Assembly: GCA_001655195.1 (NCBI GenBank)
Contig: LPNY01000042.1
Location: 375,627 to 439,626 of the forward strand
Source: Arcobacter sp. EP1
Lineage (GTDB): Bacteria; Campylobacterota; Campylobacteria; Campylobacterales; Arcobacteraceae
Direction: 5' to 3'
DNA length: 64,000 nucleotides
Position numbers and translations under genes: made by a program. Every line of letters starts with the position of its first letter. Position 1 is the first letter of the stretch. The notes beneath the pieces were generated by a model. The model was not told the DNA's origin and ran no database searches. It was given only the letters and a program-made list of their open reading frames with translations. Of this stretch, positions 25,817 through 34,986 are shown one piece after another.

Positions 25817-27130
25817 ATGAGACGACTTCTTTTACTTTTATCAATACTTCTTTTTTCGCTTAATCTTAGCGCCAATAATATACTGCATATCAGAATTCAT
25901 AATGCTATTTCCCCTGCAACTGCTATGTACCTTAATGATGCTTTTACTGAAGCAAAAAAATCTAATGTAAAGCTACTACTCATCGAATTGGATACTCCGG
26001 GGGGTCTTGTTACAATAACACGAGAAATGGTTCAAAAAATTCTTAATAGTGAAATTCCTGTACTTATGTATGTATCACCAAAAGGCTCAAGGGCAGCAAG
26101 TGCAGGTACTTTTTTGATGTATGCTTCTCATATAAATGCCATGTCCCCAGGAACAAATATAGGTGCTGCAACACCTGTTAATTTAATGCCACAAACCAAT
26201 AATAAACCTAAAGAAAATCAAAAAGAGGACAAATTAAAAAACACTAAGAGTGCTATGGAAAAAAAAGTTATTAATGACACAGTTGCCTATATAAAAAGTT
26301 TAGCTCAATTAAGAAAACGAAATGTACTGTGGGCAATTGAAGCAGTAAAAGAAGGTAAAAGTCTCTCTGAAAATGAAGCTTTAGAAAAAAATGTTATTGA
26401 TTATATAGCAAATGATATTCCTACACTATTAAAAAAAATAGATGGTAAAAAAGTTGATGTTAATGGAAATGAAGTCGTAATTGATACTAATACTTATACG
26501 CTTATTCCTTTTGTAGCCTCATGGAAAACAAACTTTTTACAACATATATCGAACCCAAACATTGCGTATATATTTTTACTTTTAGCTATGTACGGAATAC
26601 TTTTTGAGATGATGAATCCCGGTTCTATTTTTCCGGGAGTTATTGGTGCTGTTGCCGCCTTAATTTCATTATATGCATTAAATATCTTGCCATTTAATTA
26701 TGTAGGCTTACTACTTATTGCCTTAGGTATTGGACTCATGTTAGCTGAAATCAGCGTTGCAGGATTTGGTATTTTAGGAATTGGTGGTGTAATTGCTTTT
26801 GCCTTTGGTTCAATTTTACTCTTTGATGAGGAGACCTTAGGTGTTGGATTATCCCTACCACTTGTCATTGCTTTTAGTTTAGTTTCTCTTGGTTTCTTTA
26901 GTTATCTATTAAGTTTTTTGATACAAGTAAGAAAGGAGAAATCAGTTATTGGCGTCAATAATTTAAAAGGATTAAAAGCAAGAGTAATTACTGTTGATGA
27001 TAAAAACTACAAAATAGAGTGTAATGCCGAAACTTGGAATGCACATAGTGACGAAAAGTTTAATCTTAATGATGAAGTTATTGTAGAAGAAGTCAATGGT
27101 TTAAATATGAAAATAAGGAGCATCAAATGA
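25817..27130 (+). CDS. NfeD-type membrane-bound ClpP-class serine protease
   Basis: 437 residues: signal peptide ([19 protein letters not shown]), a periplasmic ClpP-fold protease domain with [18 protein letters not shown] and the catalytic Ser context [14 protein letters not shown], about four membrane helices (about 247-375), and a C-terminal OB-fold NfeD domain ([16 protein letters not shown]). This long NfeD form pairs with a slipin, here overlapping by ATGA, and is thought to cleave membrane proteins including stomatins. AAGGGG precedes the ATG. Confidence 0.9.
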   Translation: MRRLLLLLSILLFSLNLSANNILHIRIHNAISPATAMYLNDAFTEAKKSNVKLLLIELDTPGGLVTITREMVQKILNSEIPVLMYVSPKGSRAASAGTFLMYASHINAMSPGTNIGAATPVNLMPQTNNKPKENQKEDKLKNTKSAMEKKVINDTVAYIKSLAQLRKRNVLWAIEAVKEGKSLSENEALEKNVIDYIANDIPTLLKKIDGKKVDVNGNEVVIDTNTYTLIPFVASWKTNFLQHISNPNIAYIFLLLAMYGILFEMMNPGSIFPGVIGAVAALISLYALNILPFNYVGLLLIALGIGLMLAEISVAGFGILGIGGVIAFAFGSILLFDEETLGVGLSLPLVIAFSLVSLGFFSYLLSFLIQVRKEKSVIGVNNLKGLKARVITVDDKNYKIECNAETWNAHSDEKFNLNDEVIVEEVNGLNMKIRSIK

Positions 27131-27873
27131 TTAGTTATACAGTTTTATATATTGGAGTATTTGTATTAGTAATTTTAGCAGCATCTATTCGGATTTTTAG
27201 AGAATATGAGCGTGGAGTTATTTTTACACTTGGACGGTTTACTGGAGTAAAAGGACCGGGTCTTATTATTGTAATTCCTATTATTCAACAGCTAGTTCGT
27301 GTTGATTTAAGAACAGTAGTTTTAGATGTACCTACTCAAGATGTTATCTCCTATGATAATGTTTCAGTACATGTTAATGCAGTTGTTTACTTTAGAGTAG
27401 TTGATCCGGAAAAAGCGATTATTCAAGTGGAAAATTATTATCTAGCAACCAGTCAATTGGCGCAGACTACACTGAGGTCAGTTCTTGGTGGACATGAATT
27501 AGATGAGATGTTAAGTGAAAGAAAAAAACTTAATGTGGATATTCAAGATATATTAGATAAACAAACCGATATTTGGGGTATTAAAATATCTAATGTAGAA
27601 ATTAAAGATATTGATTTAGATGAGAGTATGATTCGAGCTATTGCAAAACAAGCAGAAGCAGAACGTGAACGACGTGCAAAAGTGATTAATGCAAAAGGTG
27701 AATTGGAAGCCAGCAAAAACTTACTAGAAGCTGCAAAAGTTATTAGTCAAAATCCACAAACTATTCAGTTACGGTATTTACAGACTTTAAATGATATTTC
27801 AAGTGATAAAACAAATACATTAGTTTTTCCATTTCCAACTGAATTAAAACAGATGTTTAATGCAGGAAAATAA
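27127..27873 (+). CDS. slipin / stomatin-like SPFH domain protein
   Basis: 248 residues: an N-terminal membrane helix (about 5-22) then the SPFH band, with [42 protein letters not shown] and a helical C-terminal part [22 protein letters not shown]. Forms membrane microdomain oligomers. Overlap with the NfeD gene shows they form a functional pair. No regulator seen nearby. Confidence 0.93.
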   Translation: MISYTVLYIGVFVLVILAASIRIFREYERGVIFTLGRFTGVKGPGLIIVIPIIQQLVRVDLRTVVLDVPTQDVISYDNVSVHVNAVVYFRVVDPEKAIIQVENYYLATSQLAQTTLRSVLGGHELDEMLSERKKLNVDIQDILDKQTDIWGIKISNVEIKDIDLDESMIRAIAKQAEAERERRAKVINAKGELEASKNLLEAAKVISQNPQTIQLRYLQTLNDISSDKTNTLVFPFPTELKQMFNAGK

Positions 27874-27877
27874 AAGG

Positions 27878-27950
27878 GACTTTTTAAATACTTGTTACAA
27901 CATAAAGAGTGTGATGATTAATTAAAAAGTCTTGATGTATAACAAAGTAT
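27878..27950. repeat. two interleaved inverted repeats downstream of the slipin gene
   Basis: GACTTTTTAA (27878-27887) has its complement TTAAAAAGTC at 27922-27931. ATACTTGTTACA (27888-27899) is imperfectly complementary to TGTATAACAAAGTAT (27936-27950). The order A-B-A'-B' would make a pseudoknot or two competing hairpins in RNA. No T run follows A', so it is not a simple terminator. Confidence 0.4.
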
Positions 27951-27978
27951 TTTTAATTTAGTTGTGTTAGAATGGCTC

Positions 27979-28263
27979 ATGAATAATAGAAATAAATATG
28001 TAATTTTAGCAGCAATAGTATTTGCAATCTCTTTTGCAACGAAAGTACTAGAAGCTTTTTCAGACGTTGAACTATCTTTAGAACGGTATGTTTTAGTTGG
28101 TATCATTTTCCCATTATTGGTTATGATGCATTTTATCCACCATTTAAGAAACCCAGATTTTTATGAAGACAAAAAAGAGTACAAATTTTTAAGTTTAATG
28201 TACAAGTATGTTTTTATACCGGGTTGTTTTTTATATATCTTCGCAGGATATTTATTTAGCTAA
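27979..28263 (+). CDS. small three-helix membrane protein of unknown function
   Basis: 94 residues with three hydrophobic segments (about 8-23, 36-55 and 73-93) and a central charged loop HHLRNPDFYEDKKEYK. I do not recognise a family. The start is uncertain: the ATG at 27979 or an in-frame GTG at 27964; neither has a Shine-Dalgarno, and a TTAGAAT -10-like sequence lies five bases before the ATG, so the message could be leaderless. Independent of the slipin operon by about 100 bases. Confidence 0.6.
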   Translation: MNNRNKYVILAAIVFAISFATKVLEAFSDVELSLERYVLVGIIFPLLVMMHFIHHLRNPDFYEDKKEYKFLSLMYKYVFIPGCFLYIFAGYLFS

Positions 28264-28270
28264 TAAAAAA

Positions 28271-28364
28271 GCCATCTTTTTGGCAATCTCTGAGTCAGAG
28301 GGAGAAATTCACTCAGTCACATACTGATGTATGCTTCCTCCCACATCTATCCCTCTTCCTTGAC
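28271..28364. other. structured intergenic element, possible repeat or small RNA
   Basis: Contains CATAC-TGAT-GTATG (28320-28333), an outer pairing of GTCAGAGGGA (28294-28303) with TCCCTC (28350-28355) plus TGAC (28361-28364), the palindrome CTGAGTCAG (28290-28298), and GCCA/TGGC at 28271-28284. Base composition is less AT-rich than the surroundings. No protein frame explains it. It resembles, from memory, short intergenic repeats with a CACATACT...TATG hairpin in gammaproteobacteria; unverified. Confidence 0.45.
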
Positions 28365-28409
28365 CTTACAAAAAATATGACTTTAAGCTTCTCTTTTATA
28401 TAGTTTTTT

Positions 28410-28784
28410 ATGAAAAATAATATTCTAATCTTAATTCACCACATACTATTTATTATAAATTTGAATCTGTTTTCATTTTTATGTTTTGAGAATGAATACT
28501 TTGTGGGTATTGATGCTAAATTAATAATAAGTATGACGCTTTTTAGTATTTTGATATATAAATTATATGGATATATTTATAAAACAAATGTATTTATTTT
28601 AAGTTGCATTATAATTCTGGTTATTGGATTATTTGCGAATTATCACCTATTAGATATATCTATTACTACCGAGAATCATGGATACCTATTTTTTCTTATT
28701 TTTGAATTTTTTCTTATCTATCAGTATCATTTACATATAAAAGAAAATGGTGTAGATGCAAAATGGAATCAAAAAACTAATTAA
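28410..28784 (+). CDS. hydrophobic four-helix membrane protein of unknown function
   Basis: 124 residues, very rich in Ile, Leu, Phe and Tyr, with about four membrane segments (5-24, 36-52, 59-77, 91-107) and a short polar tail (HIKENGVDAKWNQKTN). No recognised family. It lacks a Shine-Dalgarno; TATATAG seven bases before the ATG looks like a -10 box, so translation may be leaderless. AT content is high even for this genome, which hints at an accessory gene. Confidence 0.5.
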   Translation: MKNNILILIHHILFIINLNLFSFLCFENEYFVGIDAKLIISMTLFSILIYKLYGYIYKTNVFILSCIIILVIGLFANYHLLDISITTENHGYLFFLIFEFFLIYQYHLHIKENGVDAKWNQKTN

Positions 28785-28832
28785 TTTTGAAAACTATAAA
28801 TATTTATTGTTAGAAACAAGAGAGGGGTTTAT

Positions 28833-28910
28833 TTGAAAAGGGAGCTTATGTCAATAAGTGACCGAAGAAAAGAAATCTCTATCGCCGTTTATAGCGATAA
28901 AGATTTATAG
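28833..28910 (+). CDS. candidate 25-residue small ORF
   Basis: A TTG at 28833 behind AGAGGGG, or an in-frame ATG at 28848 behind AAGGGAG, opens a short frame ending at TAG 28910 (MKRELMSISDRRKEISIAVY, then SDKDL). Two well-placed ribosome binding sites are unusual for chance. The frame overlaps the hairpin that probably terminates efp from the other strand, so it may be fortuitous or a gene remnant. Confidence 0.25.
   Translation: MKRELMSISDRRKEISIAVYSDKDL
28873..28906 (-). terminator. terminator of the rpsA-serA-efp operon
   Basis: AAATCTCTATCGC (28873-28885) pairs with GCGATAAAGATTT (28894-28906) with one mismatch and an eight-base loop. On the minus strand it is followed by TTTCTTTTCTTC, seven bases past the efp stop. 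The stem is strong; the T tract is interrupted. Confidence 0.65.
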
Positions 28911-28912
28911 TT

Positions 28913-29473
28913 TTACTTTACTTTTTCTAAGTACTCACCTGTTCTTGTGTCACATTTAATCATGTCACCTTCAACTAAGTGAAAAGGTATTTGTACAACT
29001 GCACCACACTCTAAAGTAGCAGGTTTTTTACCACCTTGAGAGTCACCTTTAAAGTTAGGTGGAGTCTCTACAATTTTCATCTCTACTGTCATTGGTGGTT
29101 CAACGGTAATAGCTTCACCTTTGAAAAACATCATATCAACATTCATTCCATCAATAATCCATTTTTCAGTATCCCCAACTTGCTCATATGTTAAACCAAT
29201 TTGGTCATAGGTTGCAGTATCCATGAATTGTAACATTTCACCATCATCATATAAAAACTGCATTGTTTTTTGTTCTAAATCTGGAGTTCCAAATTTATCA
29301 CCAGCATGAAATGTTTTTTCAATAGTTTTTGCATTTAAATAGTTTTTGATTTTACATCTTACAAATGCAGCACCTTTACCCGGTTTTACATGTGCGTAAT
29401 CTGTAATTTTATATGGAATACCATCCAATTCAATCTTCATACCTTTTTTTAAATCACTCATTCCTAAAGCCAT
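28913..29473 (-). CDS. efp: translation elongation factor P
   Basis: Relieves ribosome stalling at polyproline. 186 residues in three OB-like domains; the tip loop reads [12 protein letters not shown] with Lys33 at the position that is modified in other bacteria. C-terminal [18 protein letters not shown] is typical. Third gene of rpsA-serA-efp, nine bases after serA, with AAGGAGAA before the ATG. Confidence 0.97.
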   Translation of the reverse strand: MALGMSDLKKGMKIELDGIPYKITDYAHVKPGKGAAFVRCKIKNYLNAKTIEKTFHAGDKFGTPDLEQKTMQFLYDDGEMLQFMDTATYDQIGLTYEQVGDTEKWIIDGMNVDMMFFKGEAITVEPPMTVEMKIVETPPNFKGDSQGGKKPATLECGAVVQIPFHLVEGDMIKCDTRTGEYLEKVK

Positions 29474-29482
29474 AAGTTCTCC

Positions 29483-31066
29483 TTAAATTTCTGCGTAAGC
29501 CACAGAAATAGCAGCTTCAAGATTTTCTAATTTATTTAATAATTCGTGGTTAACTTTACTATCTACTAAGATAACTGCTAGTGCACCATCTTTTCCTCGA
29601 GATAATCTAAAGTCAGCGATGTTAACATCGTTATCGCCAAGTGTTTTACCAACTTCTCCAATAACCCCTGGAACATCTGAGTTTCGTAACATAATCATAT
29701 TACCTTTTGGTTCAATATCAAAGGCAAAACCATTGATATCTACGATTCGTTGAACGTTTTCATCAAATACTGTTCCAGAAATAGTATTAACACCTTTTTC
29801 TGTGGTAACTTTAACAGTCACTTTATTGCTGTATCCACTATTGTGAGAGATTTCACAAGTATCAAAAGAGATACCTTTCTCTTCTGCCATAAATGTTGCA
29901 TTTACGTAGTTTACTTCGTTGCCTGCACATACGGAAAGTGCACCAACAGTAGCAAATGTAGAGAGTGATTCTAAGTAGTCTTTGATTTCACCTTCTGCAC
30001 ATACAGAAATAGATCGAATTGCAGATTTATCACTTTGAGCTGTTAAAAACGCCATTTTTTGAGTTAACTCAATATATGGTTTAACAAAAGATGGAATTTT
30101 ACTCTCATCAATTGGTAAGTTAAGAGCATTTGGATAAGCAATTCCACGAGCTGATTCAATAGCATTTTCAGCAGCTTGTGTTGCAATTTTTCGTTGTGAT
30201 TCTTTTGTATTTGCACCTAAGTGAGCAGTAACAGTAACATTATCTAAGTCAATAAGTTTGTTATCTGTTGCTGGCTCTTTAATAAATACATCAATACCAG
30301 CCATTGCAATCTTTCCAGATTTTAGGTTATTATAAAGTGCATCTTCGTTGTATAACCCACCACGAGCACAGTTAATTAAAATAACCCCATCTTTCATTTT
30401 TGCAATTTCTGTTTCACCAATCATATTCAGTGTTTCTTGATTTTTTGGTGTATGAATTGTAATAATATCACAATCTAAAATATCAGCAAAGTTTGTTGTG
30501 TATTCGATACCTAAATCAGTTGCTTTTGTCGAAGGAATGTAAGGGTCGTATGTTACTACGTCCATTTCAAATGATTTAGCTCGAAGGGCAACTCTATGTC
30601 CAATGTTACCAAAACCAATAACACCAAGTTTTTTACCATAGAGTTCATTTCCATACCAATCTTCTCTTTTCCAGATTCTATCTAGTTTAAGTTGATTGTG
30701 TGCGTATGGGAATTTTCGCATACATGACAGCATATGTGCCATTGTTAATTCTACTGCTGCAATAGTATTCGCTGTTGGAACGTTCATAGCAATGATTCCT
30801 CGTTTGCTACAACCTTCCATATCAACGTTATCATACCCTACACCAGCTCGAATAACAGCTTTTAAATTGTTTGCAGCATTCAAGAATTTTTCATCAACAT
30901 CTGTTGAACTTCTTGTAATTGCTACATCTGCATCTTTTATAACATCTAAAAGTGCAGTTTTATCAATATCTGCCGCGTATACGTAATTTATATCTTCTGT
31001 AGTTTGTAAGATGTTTAATCCATCTTCATGGATATGATCACAAACTACGATGGTATATTTACTCAT
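29483..31066 (-). CDS. serA: D-3-phosphoglycerate dehydrogenase SerA
   Basis: First step of serine synthesis. 527 residues: catalytic and NAD domains with KLGVIGFGNIGHRVALRAKSFEMDVV, INCARGGLYNEDAL and the His in TVTAHLGANTKESQ, an intervening ASB-like domain, and a C-terminal ACT domain (MIMLRNSDVPGVIGEVGKTL) that usually binds serine for feedback inhibition. Lies between rpsA (17 bases upstream) and efp. Confidence 0.96.
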   Translation of the reverse strand: MSKYTIVVCDHIHEDGLNILQTTEDINYVYAADIDKTALLDVIKDADVAITRSSTDVDEKFLNAANNLKAVIRAGVGYDNVDMEGCSKRGIIAMNVPTANTIAAVELTMAHMLSCMRKFPYAHNQLKLDRIWKREDWYGNELYGKKLGVIGFGNIGHRVALRAKSFEMDVVTYDPYIPSTKATDLGIEYTTNFADILDCDIITIHTPKNQETLNMIGETEIAKMKDGVILINCARGGLYNEDALYNNLKSGKIAMAGIDVFIKEPATDNKLIDLDNVTVTAHLGANTKESQRKIATQAAENAIESARGIAYPNALNLPIDESKIPSFVKPYIELTQKMAFLTAQSDKSAIRSISVCAEGEIKDYLESLSTFATVGALSVCAGNEVNYVNATFMAEEKGISFDTCEISHNSGYSNKVTVKVTTEKGVNTISGTVFDENVQRIVDINGFAFDIEPKGNMIMLRNSDVPGVIGEVGKTLGDNDVNIADFRLSRGKDGALAVILVDSKVNHELLNKLENLEAAISVAYAEI

Positions 31067-31082
31067 ATTAGTAAACCTTCAA

Positions 31083-32735
31083 TTATTTAATTTGATCTTT
31101 TAATAAATCACCAAGAGTCATAGATGAGTTATCATTTACAGATTTTAACATTTCTCTTTCTTGTTGTTGCTCTAATCTTTTTACTGATAATCTAACTCTA
31201 TTTCGTTTAGTATCAATGTTTACAACAACTGCTTCAATCTCTTGACCAATTTCAACTTCTTCAGCTTTTAATGGTCCGAAATCTTCAGTTCTAACTAAAC
31301 CATCTAAGTTATCATCTAATTTAATGAAAAGTCCGAAGTCTTTTAAATCTTTGATTGGTCCTTTTACAATGTCACCCATTTTATGTGCGTCTTGGAATTG
31401 TTTAGCAGGAGAGTCAGTAATATCTTTAATAGATAGTGAAATATTCTCTTTTTCTCTATCAATTTTGATAATCTTAACTTGAACGTCGTCACCTTTTTTG
31501 TAAATTGCTTTACATTTAGCGTTACCTTCCCAAGATGCTTCTTCGTTGTGTAATAACCCATCAACTTCACCAATAGTAACAAATGCACCAAATTCAGTTA
31601 ATGTAGCAATTTTACCATCAACTACATCACCAACTTTATGCTCTTTAGTGAATTTTGCGAATGGTTTTTCTTGTAAGTTCTTTAATGAAACTCGTAATCT
31701 TTTTTTATCAACATCTAGCTCGATAACTTCAACGTTAACTTCTTCACCTAATGTTAATAAATCTTTTGGATTTTTAAGGTTTTTGTTCCAAGAGATTTCA
31801 GAGATATGTAATAATCCCTCGATATCATTTCCTAAGTCAACAAATGCACCATATGATTCAAAGTTAGAAATAGTAACAGTAATTGTATCACCTACTTCTA
31901 ATTCGTCTCTAATCTCTTCCCATGGATTTGGAAGCGCTGCTTTAACTGAAAGACTTAAGTGTTGTTTTGCTTTGTCATAAGAAAGAACTAAAACAGTAAC
32001 TTCATCACCTTCGTCATAATAGTTAGCTGGATTAACTGGTCCTTTGTAAGAGATTTCATTGTAGTTAACTAAACCATCAATTCCACCTAAATCAACAAAC
32101 ATACCGTATGAAGTGATTTTTTTAATTGTTCCGTTAATTGGTTCGTTCTTTTCTAAAATTTCTGCAACTTTAGAATCTTTTTGAACCTTACCTTCTTCAA
32201 TTAATTTTTTTCTTGAGATGATAATAGAGTTTTGCGCTTTGTTTACTTTTAAAACTTTAGCTTTAACTTTTTTACCAATAGCACCTTGTGCTTTTAAGTA
32301 AGACTGTGCCATTGGCATGAAGTATTCACAACCATCTTCATCTTCAACGATAAATCCACCTCTGTTTTTAACAGAAATAACTTTACCTTCAACAGTTACG
32401 TCTTCTACTTCTTCACCATGTTTTTCAACAAATGCGTCGAACTTAGCTTTTTGTAAAACTTTTTTGTAAGAAATAGATGGTCTTTCCCCTCTAGAACCCA
32501 TTAACATAACAGGGATAGTATCACCTGCATTAAACTTTACTTCACCATTAACTGTGATTTCAGAAAGGTATAATCTACCTTCAACTTTTTGACCAACGTC
32601 TACAAGTACGTTATCACCATTGATTTCAACAATCACACCATCTACAACTGAATTATTTTCCGCATTCTCAAAAGACTCATTAAGCATTTGCTCAAAGTCA
32701 AAGTCTTCACCAATTTCAATATCTTCGATACCCAT
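31083..32735 (-). CDS. rpsA: 30S ribosomal protein S1
   Basis: 550 residues with six S1 RNA-binding repeats, seen as recurring GxV-x-F/YGxFVDLG and ISWNK / EVxVxVxxIDxxKxRxxLS patterns (for example ITSYGMFVDLGGIDGLVNYNEI, FESYGAFVDLGNDIEGLLH). S1 recruits mRNA to the small subunit. It heads the rpsA-serA-efp operon, with AAGGAATAAA before the ATG and its own TATAAT box. Confidence 0.97.
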   Translation of the reverse strand: MGIEDIEIGEDFDFEQMLNESFENAENNSVVDGVIVEINGDNVLVDVGQKVEGRLYLSEITVNGEVKFNAGDTIPVMLMGSRGERPSISYKKVLQKAKFDAFVEKHGEEVEDVTVEGKVISVKNRGGFIVEDEDGCEYFMPMAQSYLKAQGAIGKKVKAKVLKVNKAQNSIIISRKKLIEEGKVQKDSKVAEILEKNEPINGTIKKITSYGMFVDLGGIDGLVNYNEISYKGPVNPANYYDEGDEVTVLVLSYDKAKQHLSLSVKAALPNPWEEIRDELEVGDTITVTISNFESYGAFVDLGNDIEGLLHISEISWNKNLKNPKDLLTLGEEVNVEVIELDVDKKRLRVSLKNLQEKPFAKFTKEHKVGDVVDGKIATLTEFGAFVTIGEVDGLLHNEEASWEGNAKCKAIYKKGDDVQVKIIKIDREKENISLSIKDITDSPAKQFQDAHKMGDIVKGPIKDLKDFGLFIKLDDNLDGLVRTEDFGPLKAEEVEIGQEIEAVVVNIDTKRNRVRLSVKRLEQQQEREMLKSVNDNSSMTLGDLLKDQIK

Positions 32736-32778
32736 TTTATTCCTTCGTTTTAAACGTTTTTTTTATTAAATGGCTATG

Positions 32779-32784
32779 ATTATA
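32779..32784 (-). promoter_or_regulatory. rpsA -10 element
   Basis: Minus-strand GATATAATC holds TATAAT 44 bases upstream of the rpsA ATG. The palindrome TCTCTTAAGAGA (32793-32804) lies just upstream, overlapping the spacer/-35 zone, and could be a regulator site. Confidence 0.5.
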
Positions 32785-32847
32785 TCGAAAACTCTCTTAA
32801 GAGACCTCAAAAATGAAAATAGGGGGATAAAGAAGAGGAGTGACTAC

Positions 32848-33684
32848 TTAGATTTTCTCGATTGTGTCAACCACTTGTTGGATAATCCAATCAGGTGTTG
32901 AAGCGCCTGCCGTGATACCACAAAGGTTTTTGTCTTTAAACCAAGTTAAATCAAGTTCTGTTTCGTTCTCAATCAAGTAGGAGTCTTCACAGTTTTCTAA
33001 ACAGATACTATGAAGCTGTTTTGTATTAGAGGAGTTTTTACCACCAATAACAACCATGATATCAACCTCTTTAGAGAGGTCACGAGCAGCATCTTGATTT
33101 TCAAAGGTTGCGTCGCAAATAGTATTAAAAACACGAACCTCTTTGTTTCTTAAAATTAGTGCATTAACGATTTCTAAATATTTCTCTTTTTTCTTAGTTG
33201 TTTGTGCTACAGTAGCAATTTTTTCATATTTAAATGAAATTTTATTTAAATCTTCTGGCTCTAAAATCACATGAACATCATCTTGATTTTTTCCATAAGA
33301 TTTTACCCCTTTTACTTCAGGGTGATCTTTATCTCCGAAAATAAGAATAGAGTATTGATGTTCACTCATTTTTTTGACAATTTGTTGAGGAGTTGTCACA
33401 AAGGGACAAGTTGCATTGATGATTTTTGCATCTTTTTCTTTACGAAGTTCTTTTAAATCATTTTTAGGAATACCGTGAGTTCGTATGATGACTGTATCAT
33501 TATCTTTGACTTCATCTAATCCTTGATATAGCCCCACGTTATAATCAGTTTTTAAACGATCAATTTCATTTTGGTTATGTATGAGTGGTCCCATAGTTGC
33601 GGAATTTTCATAGGCTTCAGCTATTTTAATAGCCCGTTTTACTCCGAAACAAAATCCATATGATGATGCTAAACGTACTTTCAT
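32848..33684 (-). CDS. ispH: 4-hydroxy-3-methylbut-2-enyl diphosphate reductase IspH
   Basis: 4Fe-4S enzyme for the last MEP pathway step, giving IPP and DMAPP. 278 residues with Cys12 (YGFCFGVKRAIK), the second Cys in NATCPFVT and the third in NTICDATFENQDAA; IRTHGIPK and GGKNSSNTKQL are also diagnostic. One base after aroA; part of pheS-pheT-aroA-ispH. Confidence 0.96.
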   Translation of the reverse strand: MKVRLASSYGFCFGVKRAIKIAEAYENSATMGPLIHNQNEIDRLKTDYNVGLYQGLDEVKDNDTVIIRTHGIPKNDLKELRKEKDAKIINATCPFVTTPQQIVKKMSEHQYSILIFGDKDHPEVKGVKSYGKNQDDVHVILEPEDLNKISFKYEKIATVAQTTKKKEKYLEIVNALILRNKEVRVFNTICDATFENQDAARDLSKEVDIMVVIGGKNSSNTKQLHSICLENCEDSYLIENETELDLTWFKDKNLCGITAGASTPDWIIQQVVDTIEKI

Positions 33685-33685
33685 A

Positions 33686-34984
33686 TTATGCTCGTAAACT
33701 TTCTAAAATGTCCATAAAGTTTGGAAAAGATGTTCGAATGTACTCAGTGTCAAGTATTTCCATACCATTAATAAGTCCTGCAATGGCAAAACTCATGGCA
33801 ATTCGATGATCACCAAAAGAGTTAATAGTGGCTTTATTAAGGGTTGTTCCCCCATGAATTTCGTAACCATCTTCATGTTCTGTAAAATTAACACCACAAA
33901 GTGCTAAGTTATCAACAACAGCAGAAATTCTATCTGATTCTTTTACGCGCAATTCTTTGGCATTTTTAACAACAGATGTTCCTTTTGCTAAACTCATTGC
34001 AATAGAAAGTGCTGGTAACTCGTCAATTAACCATGAGATATTATTCTCAACAGTTATAGCATTCAGTTCTTTGTGAGAAACAATGATATCTCCTAAAGGT
34101 TCATAAATATTTTCATGTTCAACATACTCAATGTTAGCACCCATTTTCTCTAATGCTTTATAAGCTTCAATTCGAGTAGGGTTGAGGGTAACGTTTTTGA
34201 GTACCACACGAGAATTTGGTGTAATTGCAGCAGCAACAGCAAAGAAAAAAGCTGAACTAGGATCTGTTGGTACTGTGATTTCTAAAGGTTTTAAAACCCC
34301 TGTTAGTGGGTGAATATTAATATACCCTTGGTCATCTTTTGTGATGGTTGCACCCATACCACTTAACATTCTTTCTGTATGGTCTCGTGTTAGTTCATTC
34401 TCTTTATACTTACACACTCCATTACTTCTTAAAGCGGCTAAAATCATTGCTGATTTTACTTGGGCTGAATCAATTGGAGATTCATAAGTAAAGGCATCGA
34501 GTGTTCCACCTCGAATGGCTAAGGGAGCTTTATTTCCATTTTCTCGTCCATCAATTTTAGCGCCAATACTTCGTAAGGGTTTTGCCACACGATTCATTGG
34601 ACGCTCTTTTAAATGTTTGTCCCCTGTTAAAATATAAGAACCCTCTTGTGAAGATAAAAGTCCACAAAAAAGTCGTATACCAGTTCCTGCATTTCCACAA
34701 TCCAAAATATTTGCAGGTTCACTAATTTTACCCGTGGGAGTGATTTCAATGTATGAACCATCTCTTTTGACTTGTGCTCCTAGTTGCTCAACAATACTTA
34801 GTGAGTTGAGGGTATCTTCCGCACACAAAAAGTTTTTAATCTTTGATGTTTTATCTGAAAAGATTGAAAACATTGCACATCGATGGGAAATCGATTTATC
34901 ACTGGCAATAGAGTCAATCTCTATATCAAAAGGTTTGTTTAATGGTTCTATTGATAACTTTTCCATAGATTTAGCTTTTATCAC
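33686..34984 (-). CDS. aroA: 3-phosphoshikimate 1-carboxyvinyltransferase (EPSP synthase)
   Basis: Shikimate pathway enzyme. 432 residues: [49 protein letters not shown] and [14 protein letters not shown]. The family usually starts near MEKLSIEP; here a GTG at 34984, two bases after the pheT stop, adds six residues, and the ATG at 34966 is the alternative. No Shine-Dalgarno is seen for either, so coupling to pheT is likely. Confidence 0.95.
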   Translation of the reverse strand: MIKAKSMEKLSIEPLNKPFDIEIDSIASDKSISHRCAMFSIFSDKTSKIKNFLCAEDTLNSLSIVEQLGAQVKRDGSYIEITPTGKISEPANILDCGNAGTGIRLFCGLLSSQEGSYILTGDKHLKERPMNRVAKPLRSIGAKIDGRENGNKAPLAIRGGTLDAFTYESPIDSAQVKSAMILAALRSNGVCKYKENELTRDHTERMLSGMGATITKDDQGYINIHPLTGVLKPLEITVPTDPSSAFFFAVAAAITPNSRVVLKNVTLNPTRIEAYKALEKMGANIEYVEHENIYEPLGDIIVSHKELNAITVENNISWLIDELPALSIAMSLAKGTSVVKNAKELRVKESDRISAVVDNLALCGVNFTEHEDGYEIHGGTTLNKATINSFGDHRIAMSFAIAGLINGMEILDTEYIRTSFPNFMDILESLRA

Positions 34985-34986
34985 TT

